From assembly GCA_022592445.1 (NCBI GenBank), contig JABYQR010000030.1, positions 1-64,000 of the forward strand: DNA of 64,000 nt. The letters run 5' to 3'. Origin of the DNA: Cytidiella melzeri (taxonomy: Eukaryota > Basidiomycota > Agaricomycetes > Polyporales > Irpicaceae). Shown piece after piece: positions 47,023 to 58,653 of the stretch (position 1 is the first letter of the stretch; each line of letters opens with the position of its first letter). The notes below the pieces were generated by a model. It was not told the DNA's origin and ran no database searches. It was given only the letters and a program-made list of their open reading frames with translations. The position numbers and the translations under genes are program-made.

Positions 47023-49904
47023 ATGCACAGCTGCGTTAGACTATCGCTGCGCGTACTGCCAAGGCGCATCACTTATGCAATCATAAGGAATATAGTCCCA
47101 TCTGCTCGCAACTACTGCGAGTCAGCGGGTCCAGTTCAGGGCGTCAGGAACCCACCAGTTCCCCAGTACGAGTCCCTACCAAGAGCTGACACGCAATCGG
47201 CGCACTGCGGCAAGTTGGCATTCATCGCATTATCATATGCGTCTTTCAATTGATATGTCCACATCCAGCGCCGTACCCTAGAAGGACACATCACTGCGCT
47301 TCCCTCTCTGCAGTCCATGCCGGCTCCAAAGTGGTTTTGGCAGGATGGCTCCTGCCCGGTCGGTGTGTATTCTCCCAGCCCATGTATCCAGCTCTTTGGG
47401 TCTGACACTCATTATCGCAGAAAGGTCGGCAAAGCCTTCTACTTCTTCCCACTCAGAGATTCCTATGGCACTCTTCAGCTGGTGGTACAATCAGATGCTG
47501 ATTCTGAGATGCTCGCGCTAATGCGTGATATCCCAGTCGAGTCCACCGTTCTTGTCCAAGGCACTGTGCATGAGCGTCCCTCTCATCAGAAACGTCCCGT
47601 AAGTGTACTGCCTACCCCGGTCGTGTGGTTCATGCTCTCATGCTGTGTACACTCGTCTCTGTAGCATCAAGGTGGTGATATTGAGGTGGCAGTGACTGCT
47701 GTTACTGTTCTCAACCCCGCGGTCAGCAACCTGCCATTCTCCCCGTCCGACACCCGAAACCTGGTAAGCGCTCATATCCCGTAATCACGTCTTCTCATGG
47801 TCTGACAATGGTATAGCCAGCAGAAGATTACAGGCTTCGGTATCGTTACCTGGACCTTCGTCGGCCGATCCTGTCAACCAATCTACAAAAGCGAAGCAAG
47901 GTCGCGCATATCATCAGGTCTGTTCTTCATGAGAATAGTATGTTGTCCCTCGTTTCGTTGGCCCTTGGCGCACTCTATTGATGATGCAACCTCACAGACT
48001 TCCCTGAGGTTGAAACGCCCATACTATTGAAATCTTCGCCCGAGGGTGCACGCGAATTTCTCGTTCCGGCACGATCATCCACGTCTGTGCCGTCAGTTGC
48101 GTCCAGCAAGAGTACAGGTACACAACCCACAGAGCCCTTATTCTATGCGCTGCCTCAATCACCTCAGCAGCCCAAACAGCTGCTCATTGCATCCGGCGCT
48201 GTCGACCGTTACTATCAAATCGCAAGGTGCTTCCGAGACGAAGACGGACGTAAGGACCGTCAACCAGAGTTTACACAGGTGGATCTCGAGATGGGCTGGG
48301 TCTCGTGGGGCACTGATCGACAGTCTACTGCCGGTCAGTCAGATGGTTGGCGGATTGGTGGCCGGGAAGTGAGGGAGATCATCGAAGTTGTGATTCGCAA
48401 GATCTGGGATGGGATTGAGGGCGTCGAACTGCCCATGGCATTCAAGGTCATCACGTATGCGGAAGCCATGGGCCGCTTTGGGAGCGACAAACCGGATGTC
48501 CGGTTCGAACTCGAGGTGTGTTTGACCAGTTTCACCGGATATCCTATCCGTAGTCATCTCACGCTGCCTCTCCATCACCTTAATATACGCCTCCCACCAG
48601 CTACAGGATGTCACCGCACGCCTCCCTGCCTCCCAGCAAGCTGTCCTTTCCAATCGTGGCGAAATTGTTGAAGGTCTCATCCTACGCACAGCCAGTCACG
48701 AGTTTCTACGGGCTGCGATACATAAAGCGCTCCTCAAAGACGCTGGTATCGTGAGTTGGGTCCCACCACCTACCCCGGAATTTCTACTCATTTTACCGCG
48801 GCCAGGATGGAGTCCACACGATACGACAAATGGCCAGCCAACCGATCGCATTGAGGAGCACAGACGACTTCTTGGCTTCCCTCGATCCCTCAGCCATTAG
48901 TTCTGCATTGGATTTGCACGATGGAGATGTCGCATTCCTCGCCCGGCGAACACGTATAGCAGAGGTAAGCAGATTTATTACGCCCAACGATTTGATTGCC
49001 CACCCTTCACATATCACACAGGGAGGTTCAACTCGCCTGGGTCGACTACGCTTAGCTCTCGCCAGTACGGCTCGCACACTGGGTGACTTCGAATTTCCAT
49101 CCGAACCACACTTTCTCTGGGTGACAGAGTTTCCCCTTTTCACCAGAGCCGACTCAGACAAGGAATTCTTAGCGCACGGCCGATGGAGCAGTTCACATCA
49201 TCCTTTCACAGCGCCTATGTGGGAGGATATTGACAAAATGTACGCGGGCCAGATCGCAGAGGTACGTTCAGATTTCACCCTTGCATTTTCTTTTCGGACA
49301 GCGAGAGAAAAAATTCTTTGCAAAGACAATTTACTCAATTCAATCGCTCACAATGACAAATAGGTCCGCGGGCAGCACTACGACCTCGTGCTAAACGGCA
49401 CCGAGATCGGCGGAGGGTCTGTGCGTGTGCACGACGCAGTCATGCAAGATTACATCTTCTCTAGCATCCTCCAGGTCAGTCCACAGCAGCAACAAGTTTT
49501 TTTTCTGCCTCCAACTTCTTGTGTACCCTCGGAATTGTACGCGGACTGACGGGTAATATGTTGCGCAGCTAAACGAAACTGAGAAAGCTTCCTTCGAACA
49601 CCTTCTGAACGCCTTGAGGTGCGGAGCTCCGCCTCATGGGGGTATCGCATTAGGTACGTCGCCACCCACGCTTCGTCGCGAAAAGAGAGAGAAAAAAAAA
49701 CTTTTCACCAACTCACTGGTCACTGACATTCCCTGTGTCTTTACAGGTTTCGACCGGCTTATGGCGATATTGTGCAGGGCCGAGTCCATTCGCGATGTGA
49801 TCGCGTTCCCGAAAACCGGCGCGGGGACTGACCTGCTGTTCAAGAGTCCTGCTCCGAGCCCGGATGGGACGTTGGCTTTGTATGGCTTGCAGCCGAGACA
49901 TTGA
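47023..49904 (+). CDS. MSD1: Aspartyl-tRNA synthetase, mitochondrial
   Basis: About 680 residues, from [15 protein letters not shown] at 47023, a basic presequence. The anticodon-binding OB fold ([18 protein letters not shown]) follows, then motif 1 (R-Y-R-Y-L-D-L-R-R), motif 2 ([19 protein letters not shown]) and motif 3 (G-G-I-A-L-G-F-D-R). F-G-S-D-K-P-D is also typical of bacterial-type AspRS. Together with the long insertion domain this marks the mitochondrial, bacterial-type enzyme. It charges mitochondrial tRNA-Asp. Exons join in frame; the last intron holds a poly-A run. Confidence 0.95.
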
Positions 49905-50124
49905 TCGTCTTCCTTTTCACATTCCTCCACCCCTGCTCCGCCCCTGCTCTTTGGTTTTCTGAGGATTAGATGCTAACATATTTACAAAATCCAATGCATA
50001 ATGTGAGTATATGTATATACGAAGGCGCGCACGGCGCCTCAGGCATGAAGCTTGGAAGCTTGGAAGCGTATGGGCAGATCCGTAACGTCCACCTCAAAAG
50101 GTGGATGGTTCAGATCATGATATG

Positions 50125-51921
50125 TCATGAAACGGCAACGACAGACGGCTTCGCTGTTTCGTCAGATTGAGGGCTCCGACTTCGTTCTCCGGGTGGTGAT
50201 ATTGTCAATGATGTGTCGTCTGGGGTTGTGGGGCGTAGAATGGCACTGTTACGAGGTGTTGAGTCGTCAATACAAGGTGACGCATCCCCTGGCATGCTGT
50301 CCACGATGCTGTGTCGTCCATTGATGCTCGCTGAATGAGACGGTACCGGGGTACGTTCGCCGTCGCCGATACTGTTTGGAGGGTGGGCAGAGCGGCTTTC
50401 GTCAATGACCGCGAGAACGCTGCGGAGCTTAGAGTCCGACTTGCGGTGAGAGTGTGAGGATGAGCCTAGTATGGGAGGAAAGGAAGTTTTGCGTGTCGCC
50501 GCGGGCGGGGAGGTGGATGGAGAGCTTAGCGGGGATGAGGCGGATGGGGACGCTGAGGAAGGGGAAGGAACGTCTGCCCAGGCTGCGCTTGCATCTGGGA
50601 AGAACCCGCCTGTAGGGTTTGCCCAAGAGCTCTTGTTTGAGGGAATGCCATCGCTGCTGTTTTCTAGCTCTGGAGTAGATGATGTTAGTGGGCTAGGGCT
50701 CGCGGATGGGGTATTTGCCATGACGGAAAGCGGAGGGAGGATGCTGAAGATTTTGTCTTCTTCTGGTGGAGGGCCGTAAGAGTCGAAGGGATCTGGGACA
50801 GCTTGTAGCATCGGTTCGATGACTGGGTCGGAACTGCGGGGCAGTTGTTAGCAAAAATCTTGTTGATACTAGTCACACTAACGTACGCCTTGGCAGTCAG
50901 TCTATCGAACACATCGAGCGTCGAGCGGACGACAATGCAGGTCTTGCCCTGAATAACGTCCCAAACTTCTTCTTCATGCACAACAATGTCTTGATAGTGC
51001 TGTGACTTCAGGTCGTCCAGTTCGTCGACCTGGCGCTGGAGAACAGCTAGCGCCTCACGGAAGGTTTGGAGGTCTAGGGACCAAGTTTAGCAATTTGCAC
51101 CGAACCTGGGTGCCATTGGCTGCCAAAGGCGCTACTTACTGCGGCCCTTCCTCTGCATGTTTTCACGTTCTGTGCGTCGAATGGCGTTGCTCTTCTCCCG
51201 CAAAGCTCTCTCATATGTGTTGGAGCGTTCCTAATGGGTGAACGCTCAACTACGAGACATTGTGAACGGGTCGTGGGGACTTACAGTTACGACGGAACGG
51301 TAGGTATCTAGATGTTGGCGTAGTGGTTTCTCAAATTGCTTGTCTAATGTATCGGCCTGCAATGTACCTATTTTGAATAACATAGCGAACTGTGCAAGGC
51401 AGTCAAACGTACCAGAACATGCCAGTGGTTGCTCATCAAGTGATGTAAGCCCGATGCAGCCTGCATTCGTGTCCCCGTGTCGTAATTCGGTCCCTTCAGT
51501 CTAGGAATTGAATGCACGTAAGATAGAGATATCTTGCACACTGTCAGCAGCCAGCCTTACGCTGAGCAGGAAGTCATGGCATCTGCAAACCCTGCGCTAG
51601 CCCTCGACATTGCCATGAGTGCCGCACGATAGGCTGCACTTTTATTCAATAGCTATGAAGTGTGGACAACACGTAATGAGAACGACGTCTAACAGTCTCG
51701 GGGCACAGATAGCAAGTTTAAACTTGCTCACGTACGTCTTCGTAGGCCTGGAGACTAGCTTTGAGGTCTGCCCTGGTGATAATCTTGTCAGGTCCATCTG
51801 GACCAAAGTTCATGGCTGAAGCGTTCGTCGCCTCTGAGAATGTGGGAGAGGGAGGTCCTGGGGAGGAGTGTCTCCGTTTGGGCGAAATGGCGAGCGAGCG
51901 TAGGGAACGAGCTGAAGGCAT
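50125..51921 (-). CDS. IVY1: Ivy1-like BAR-type protein
   Basis: About 500 residues. The first half is helical: T-R-A-D-L-K-A-S-L-Q-A-Y-E-D, L-L-N-K-S-A-A-Y-R-A-A-L, F-A-D-A-M-T-S-C, G-L-H-H-L-M-S-N-H, F-R-E-A-L-A-V-L, H-Y-Q-D-I-V-V-H-E-E-E-V-W, I-V-V-R-S-T-L-D-V-F-D-R. This order fits the inverse-BAR-like domain of yeast Ivy1, a vacuolar membrane protein that binds phosphoinositides and Ypt7. The second half is Ser/Pro-rich and disordered. The match is from memory of the family; identity to Ivy1 is likely, not proven. Confidence 0.65.
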
Positions 51922-52186
51922 CTTCGTCGTCGTCGTATAAGAGGGCGTCGAGCTTGAGGGTAGTAGGAGGGAGTGAGAGAGAGTATCTGCCCAAGACTCG
52001 GAGCCAGGCACGACTCGCCTGCAAAGCTGATGCGCAGTCCAAGAGAGGCGCACTCACCCCAAAATGGAAATGCTCGGTTGGCGAGCGTCTACATTATCAC
52101 TTCTGACCTCAGCAGCCACGAAACTTTGTCATTCACACCGGTTTGCACTCTCTTGAGCGCTGTCATCCCCTCCCGCCGGCAGAAAC

Positions 52187-53072
52187 ATGGCAGACGCGAC
52201 AGAGGCTATTCCGAACAGTAGTGCTGCAGACACTGTTATTGATGAGGAGGAGGAGGAGAACAAGGTCAGTGACAACGCAACCTCCGGCATTCCGCGTTAT
52301 ATTGTGTACTCACCTCGGTTATGTTGCGACGCAGGAAATATTGGCAATGAAGCAACGGGTTGAAGAGATGGAGAGAGAGGCAAACACGCTGAGGGAGCTG
52401 CAAGCTGCTGCTGAAAAGCAAGAGAATGCCGATGAGGCCAGTGGCGATGGTTCCGTGGCAATGGAGACCGAAGACGAGAGAGCATTGGCAGACAGCCGAA
52501 GTATCTTTGTTGGTAGTGTGAGTGCCGAAGCCTTTTTTGTTATCTACCAACTCCTCCCTTAACGCATCTCGTTAGGTCGACTACTCAGCAACTCCGGAAG
52601 AGATTCAGCAACACTTCCAGTCATGCGGCGTTATCAACCGTGTGACAATTCTCTGCGACAAGTTTACTGGTCATCCAAAGGGGTTAGTCTGATATTGAGT
52701 CTTCTCTATCCCCTCGAAGCTAACGTGTTGGTAGCTTTGCGTATGTCGAGTTTGCAGATACGGAGGCAGTTGATACTGCTCTTGCCATGGATAACTCATT
52801 ATTCCGGGGTCGCCTCATAAAGGTGAAGCGGATTCACTCTGACATTACCTGTACTGACGCAGAATCCTAGGTCACGTCAAAGCGGACTAATATTCACGGT
52901 TTCAACCGCGGGCGAGGTCGAGGTGGCTATCGTGGCGGATACCGAGGCGGATACCGAGGGGGCTCGTTTGGGTATGCTCCTTACCGCGGTCGTGGAAGGT
53001 GAGCACCACGGTCAAATTGCATGTTTACCTTGATTCTAACTACATGCAAGGGGTAGAGGAAGAGGCTTCTGA
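52187..53072 (+). CDS. PAB2: Nuclear poly(A)-binding protein (Pab2/PABPN1 type)
   Basis: Six exons, about 190 residues. An acidic N-terminus (D-E-E-E-E-E-N-K) leads to a coiled coil ([15 protein letters not shown]), then one RRM with RNP2 S-I-F-V-G-S-V and RNP1 K-G-F-A-Y-V-E-F, then an Arg/Gly-rich tail ([12 protein letters not shown]) ending G-R-G-F. This is the exact layout of fission yeast Pab2 and PABPN1, which bind poly(A) in the nucleus and steer polyadenylation and exosome decay. The RG tail is a likely arginine methylation target (known of the family). The last exon is tiny. Confidence 0.93.
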
Positions 53073-53246
53073 GTCTCATAAAATAAGACCCGCCTTCATG
53101 CGCACTTTTCTCTGTCCGTTGTAGCTTGTGTCTGTAATCTGTAAATCAGAGGCGAAAGCCTCTTTAGTATTCTGCTATTCGTCTCTCATATGATACTCTG
53201 TTCGAGACGTTGCAAGTACTGTTGTGCGCACAACTAGTGACGCGGA

Positions 53247-53822
53247 ATGGATGCGCGCCTGAAGTTAGTACCAGCTCTCCTTCTAACGTCCATGTTGGCT
53301 CGTTCGCTGCGACAATGGACGCGGTCTTTGACCACAGTAGCCTCCGACTACCCATTCGCTAAAGTCATAATACCACCTACCCCACCTGCCCTACCCACGC
53401 CAGCTCTCCTTAAGGGCAAGGGTCTAATGGAACACGTCCGGCAGCACATACTCTCGCCAGAAAAGCAAAAGCTGCTTGCTACCCTATTCTCAAGGCATTC
53501 TCCCGACCGCATACAACCTGGCTCAGTGCTCCGGGTGACCATGAACCATGCGCCAAACGTGTTCACCGGAGTCGTGCTGAGCATCCGACGTCGCGGTCCC
53601 GACACGTCTTTCCTCCTCCGAAACGTTGTCAATAGAACGGGTGTCGAGATGCAATTCTTCCCGGCGTCGCCGCATATTACGGAGATTCAAATGATAAAGA
53701 AGGAGGGAAGTGGCGGAGGGAAGGCAGGCAGGAGGGCGAGAAGGGCAAAGCTGTTCTACTTGAGGGACTCGCCAGAAAAGATGACCAATATCTCGCAGGG
53801 AGTGCGGGGTGTTTCTGCATAG
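53247..53822 (+). CDS. MRPL19: Mitochondrial large ribosomal subunit protein bL19m
   Basis: A single-exon gene of 191 residues with a basic, Leu-rich N-terminus as import signal. The bL19 core is clear: Q-P-G-S-V-L-R-V-T, F-T-G-V-V-L-S-I-R-R-R-G, T-S-F-L-L-R-N-V, G-V-E-M-Q-F-F, S-P-H-I-T-E-I, then A-R-R-A-K-L-F-Y-L-R-D. It is a structural protein at the subunit interface of the mitochondrial ribosome. Lack of introns is unusual among its neighbours. Confidence 0.93.
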   Translation: MDARLKLVPALLLTSMLARSLRQWTRSLTTVASDYPFAKVIIPPTPPALPTPALLKGKGLMEHVRQHILSPEKQKLLATLFSRHSPDRIQPGSVLRVTMNHAPNVFTGVVLSIRRRGPDTSFLLRNVVNRTGVEMQFFPASPHITEIQMIKKEGSGGGKAGRRARRAKLFYLRDSPEKMTNISQGVRGVSA

Positions 53823-54824
53823 TGCGTCCGTCTCGTGTCATCTTGGTCTATACCTGCCTCCTGACTTTTTCTGTTCATGTATGTCTAGATTGCTTCTGTT
53901 ATATGGGTATTTAGTTCTTGCCCGCTCCGTGCTACACGAATGCAGTTCATTTTAGAATAACTTGCAAAGCTACCGTGGCTCGTAGTTTTTGGACTCTGGA
54001 CTTCACGGGTTCCTGGATACATGGAGACTTCTTAACTCTATCTTCAATTCTGTGAGTTGACCCAGACGAGACTAATATGGTATAGCTCTTCTCCACTTGA
54101 GGCGAATGCATTGGGACCCAGGTGCGTCTGCGACCATCCCTCAACGTTCAATGTTCAGTACTCAGTCCTTACCCATTGGGAAAGGTTGTGCAGTGATGTA
54201 AAGGGTTCATGCGTTACAATGGGCGCCAAAGGGCTGTTTAGTCGCTCTGGGCTTGAGCAAGTGAACATGAGGCATTCGGTGACGCGTTGGTCGCAGACAT
54301 ACAGAGGAATGTTCACACCATCCCGCCGAGGTACATCGCTCCATTGAGCTCACGCCGGCCCCACAAAATGGCCTTGGCCTGGCAGTCGGCAAGTAATTTG
54401 CCAATGCCAAAGTTAACCTCCGTGGCTGTCGCTACGAACAGCCACAGGCAATGTGATACCTCTCGGCCGATGGATGACAGCGGTGGCCATAAGCAGTAGG
54501 CTGAAAGGGTGGTGTCACTGTGAACGTACAGTAAGTACGGCGGTTGTCCAATTGTCCTTTGCGCGGGCAAGCAGTTATGTACATTACATCGGAAGTCTGT
54601 TCGCCGGCGTAGTTTAGTGGCCATGGGCTTATTTTTGGACAAAGCATACGCATAGCCCTACATAACCGTTTGCCCTGTTGTCCTTCTTCACCAACCTTAC
54701 TGTTGACCTTGACGCACGACTGAGAGTGCTGGTTTTGTGTTCGGTAAGCGCCCTGATACAAATAGTCGCCGCGTTTTGATCTCTCATTCAGGATCTCGCC
54801 GTCCGTCGTCTCTCCTTCAAACTT
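53823..54824. other. Intergenic, promoter side of the Zn2Cys6 gene
   Basis: About 1 kb. Frames on both strands are short and featureless. The length suits a long regulatory promoter of a transcription factor gene. Confidence 0.45.
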
Positions 54825-57800
54825 ATGACAGCGACGACCACCATGGCTGAAAGCCCCGAACGACAGACGAACCACCAGTCCAAGAAGAAGAAAGCAGACG
54901 ATCCCCTGCCCCCTGACATCGGCCTCAAACCGGTGCAATTGCAGCGAAGGAGAGTCTGGCGAGCATGTGAAAGTTGCAGGTACGTCCTCCGTCCATTCCT
55001 CATCCCTCACCTCCAACGTTTCCCTCAGGCGAAAGAAGATAAAGTGTGATGGCGTGGAGCCTACCTGCTCCCAATGCTCAACTTCGAGGGCACAGTGCAC
55101 TTGGCTACAGACAAAGGACAGGGCAGCATTGAGCAGACAGTGCGTACCAGTGATTTTTTCGATTGACATGACCCACATGAGGTAATGATCATCTCTCCCA
55201 GCTATGTTCAAGAGCTTGAAGCCCGTCTGCTGCACATGGAGACCCTTTTCCAGCAGGTTGCCCCCATCCTTGAGCAGGTCGGTCAGTCCGGTGCGCTCGA
55301 TCTCTCAAAGCTCGCGTTACCCACAGGAGATGGCTCGACGTCCGCCATGCCTACGCTGTCGATGTTCCCAGACACCAAAGAGCCTGAAGAACCTGACGGA
55401 AGAAAGTCTACTCCCCCTACTCCTGTCAAGATCGAAGACGACATGTCCGAGTCTTTTGGGCAGTTGGCACTGGATGAGCACGGCCAGATGCGATGGATTG
55501 GCAGCTCTTCGACCATGTCCTTGATTCACTCTTTCCGTACGCTTACGTCTGCGCCCCTTCACCGTGTCTCTCCCATGGAAGACGACCCGCTTGGTCCCGG
55601 CCCAAGTGTGAACAAGCTCTACTTCCCAGCGTCGGTCTTCTTCGGAAAGGTACGAGTTTTACCCGGCCCTGAGGAAGTCGAGTTCCCTCCCCGAGATCTG
55701 GCAGACAAGCTGGTGCGTTGCTTCAATTTTTTTTGCGCACCTATGTTTCATCAACTCTCTTGGCAGGTCGAGGCATACTTTTCTCGCTTCCATTTCCTCG
55801 CCCCGATTGTAGACAAACCGACCTTCTTGAGTCGTTACAACCATCTCATGGATAATTTGGGCGATGCCGCTCTGGCTCGTCGTGAAACTGCATTCATTGC
55901 GCTGTCTAACGCTGTCTTTGCATGCGCTGCCAAGCTTGTAGAAGACCCCCGTCTCTCCGTTGATGGCTTAGATGACGCTGGAATTGGTATGGTCTACTAC
56001 GAACGGTCAGTGCTATGATGAGACTCTCCGACACTCCTCACCATCTGACTTGATACATCAGGGCCCTGATATTACAGTACATCAGCCATGCGTCTATGCA
56101 GGTTGAGCACGTCCAGTGTTTCCTTTTGATGTCGACATTCCTGTGTTCCGTCAATTGTCTCCCACAGGCGTGGATCATGGTTGGTCAAGCCGTCCGTATA
56201 TCTCAAGATATTGGACTTCATGTAAGTTTTACTACCTTTCTCGCGCATTTTATCTGTACTAAATGCATCTGTACAGCGTTCGCCTCGCCGACTCCTCATA
56301 CCGCCGATCGAGAAAGAGACGCGTCGGAAGGTTTGGTGGGGATGCTATATCCTAGACCGAATGTTGGCCCTCACCCTTGGACGACCTCTGGGGATTGACG
56401 ATCGGGATTGCGACGTCGAGCTGCCAGTGGATGTGGACGATGATTACCTTTCAGACTACTTTGCTGGTGCGACTATGTCTCAAAAAGCACCGTTCCTCAT
56501 GAGAGGGTTCTTGGAGCTCATAGCCTTGTACGGTATCGCTGGGAAGGTTCTTAGGCAAGTCTATTCGTTGGACAAATGCAAGGAGTATCTCGAGCCGGAG
56601 AAGAGGGCCGAGCTCAATCGTTCTGTGGAAACTCTGGACAAGGCTCTCGCACAATGGTGCGATGACCTTCCTCCCGTGTTGAAGACCAGTCCTGCGCATG
56701 AGAAGCACGTCTCAATGGCCGCAGTTCTCTGCACTCACTATTATTCCATCCTCCTAACGCTTCACCGCAATTTCTTGCCCGTCAAACCAGACCAGCCTAT
56801 ACTTCCTCGATCGACTGCGAGAGCCGTTTCTACTGCGCGAGCCTGCATCCACCTTGCTCCGTCTATCAGAAATGTTGTTCCACCTTGCTACCACCTCGCA
56901 TTCTTCATCCAGAACTTGTTCAGCTCCGCCGTGATCATCTTGCTGTACTCTATGCACACGACAGACGTTGGTGCTTCCCAAATGGCGATGGACGAAGCGA
57001 ACAGTTGCCTGGGGATCTTGGAAGCTTGGGAGGGATATTGGCCCGGGGCTCGCAAGTGCAAAGAGCTGCTGGATGACCTCGCTGCCACAGCCAACGAAGC
57101 TATCAAGGCTTTACAGAATCCTCAGCCGCAGCAGACGATGGTACCCACGCCGTCTAGTATGTCGTCGTCGAATACGCCTTCGAAGATCCTCTCTGGGACT
57201 GCCTCTCCCTCTAACATGCAAGACACGAGGATGGCAGCTCCTTCGACATTGCCGAGCTCGGACAGGATGATGAAGAACAAAGCGAGAAGAAACCGCTCCC
57301 GAGACGTCCGTCTTTCACCACGTTTGGTTCCCCAGTCTGGTTATCACCGTCATGACCGTAAGTTAGTTTCACGAACCTGCATGTTTGACTATGCTCATTG
57401 TTGCGCCGACAGCTCTAAGCCAGCGGGCAAGATCGACCTCTCGTAAACGGCCTCATGACGAGGACTCGTTCCAGGACTTTGGCAACCCATCGCTGAGCAG
57501 CGTGCTTTCCGGGTCATACGCTGGACGGTCCAACCTAAGTTCGCATAGCTCGCCCGCGTCTAATCACAGTCATTCCTCTCCTCCTTCGCGGCTGGAACCC
57601 CCGTTAGAAGCCAGCCCGCCTATAATGCCCATCGGCTCGTTCAGTATGAGCGTACCCCCTCAATCCCCCTCGACAATGCAACTCCCTTCGTCCTCGCGAT
57701 TCTCGTACGACTTTGGCGTGTCACGGAGCCCTCCTGAGAATCGATGGGCTGGCCCTAGCGAATCCAACGGGTCAAAATTCTACGATCATTCGTCTGGCGG

Positions 57801-58143
57801 ATATCACTCTGCCTACGGTCTGCAACCTACCGCCTCCGTCGACTCGTCAAACTCTTACGGCATGTCGTACGACACAAACGACCTAGTCTCCGGTCTGTCT
57901 ACGTTGTCTACGGTTCCCGAGTTGACGGACTTTTCTGGACCGGGTCTGCCGTTCCGAGGATTGGACTACATTCGCAACTTCAACGGGGGAGCGTTCACGC
58001 CGGGTTCTGAGCATGGCGGGCTGTGGCAGACGTTTGACCCCGGGGCATTCGGGCTTGATCCAGAGGTTGCATTCTCGCTGAATGATTTGCCTGGTAACGG
58101 ACAAGACGCACAGCTGGATTGGACGTCTGAGGGCCGACAGTAG
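54825..58143 (+). CDS. Zn2Cys6 transcription factor with fungal_trans domain
   Basis: About 950 residues. The zinc cluster, split by an intron, reads C-E-S-C, R-R-K-K-I-K-C, D-G-V-E-P-T-C, S-Q-C, S-T-S-R-A-Q-C, with perfect 2-6-6-2-6 spacing. A short coiled coil follows (Y-V-Q-E-L-E-A-R-L-L-H-M-E-T-L). The middle homology region is the fungal_trans domain: Y-F-S-R-F-H-F-L-A-P-I-V-D, Q-A-V-R-I-S-Q-D-I-G-L-H, K-V-W-W-G-C-Y-I-L-D-R and T-L-G-R-P-L-G-I. The C-terminus is Ser/Pro-rich with an acidic end and could be an activation domain. It binds CGG-type sites as a dimer by family rule. Targets are unknown. A second ATG lies at 54843. Confidence 0.92.
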
Positions 58144-58653
58144 TCCATTTGTGGCTGAAATTGCGTGTGATGGACGCAGAGGAGTTGACTATATTAATCA
58201 GCAGAGGTTATTCATCTCTACGTACACTTTCTGATCATGACTTGCTTACACTATAGCTGTAGCAGTACACTATTTTGCTACATTTCGACCCCTCCCTCCC
58301 TTCCTGTTGTTGTTGTACATCTGTCGTCCTTACGAGGTTATGTTTACTTACTGTATCCCTACTGATTTATTGTCTGCTTGAACCGTGTTGAGCTACTGTA
58401 ATGGCACCCCTATACTTGACTATTTGCTGTGGCTGTTCGTGATCCACGGATTTCTTATGTCGGAAATGAAGAGGACTGAAGCAGAATCAGCTGCGAGGCG
58501 TATTGCAGACCTCCTGACGCGCCGTTTCATAGCCGCGTTCTTTCCGGCTCACTACCTCCCCGGAAGGTTCACCACTTACATATATCATGGGGACGAAATG
58601 TGCTCAGCCAACCGGTAGTGGGACAGCGCATTCTTTCCCTTTGAACAACCACC
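58144..58653. other. Intergenic, no gene seen
   Basis: About 510 bp between the regulator and the acyl-CoA dehydrogenase, both plus strand. Pyrimidine-rich patches (CCCCTCCCTCCCTTCC) but no coding content. Confidence 0.45.

Noticed and set aside
54601..54680. Stretch with a weak tRNA A-box look (GTTTAGTGGCC)
   Set aside because: No B-box and no cloverleaf could be built around it.
54432..55235. Minus-strand open frame of 267 codons
   Set aside because: It runs antisense to the promoter and first exons of the Zn2Cys6 gene, whose zinc cluster is unmistakable. The antisense frame has no family features.
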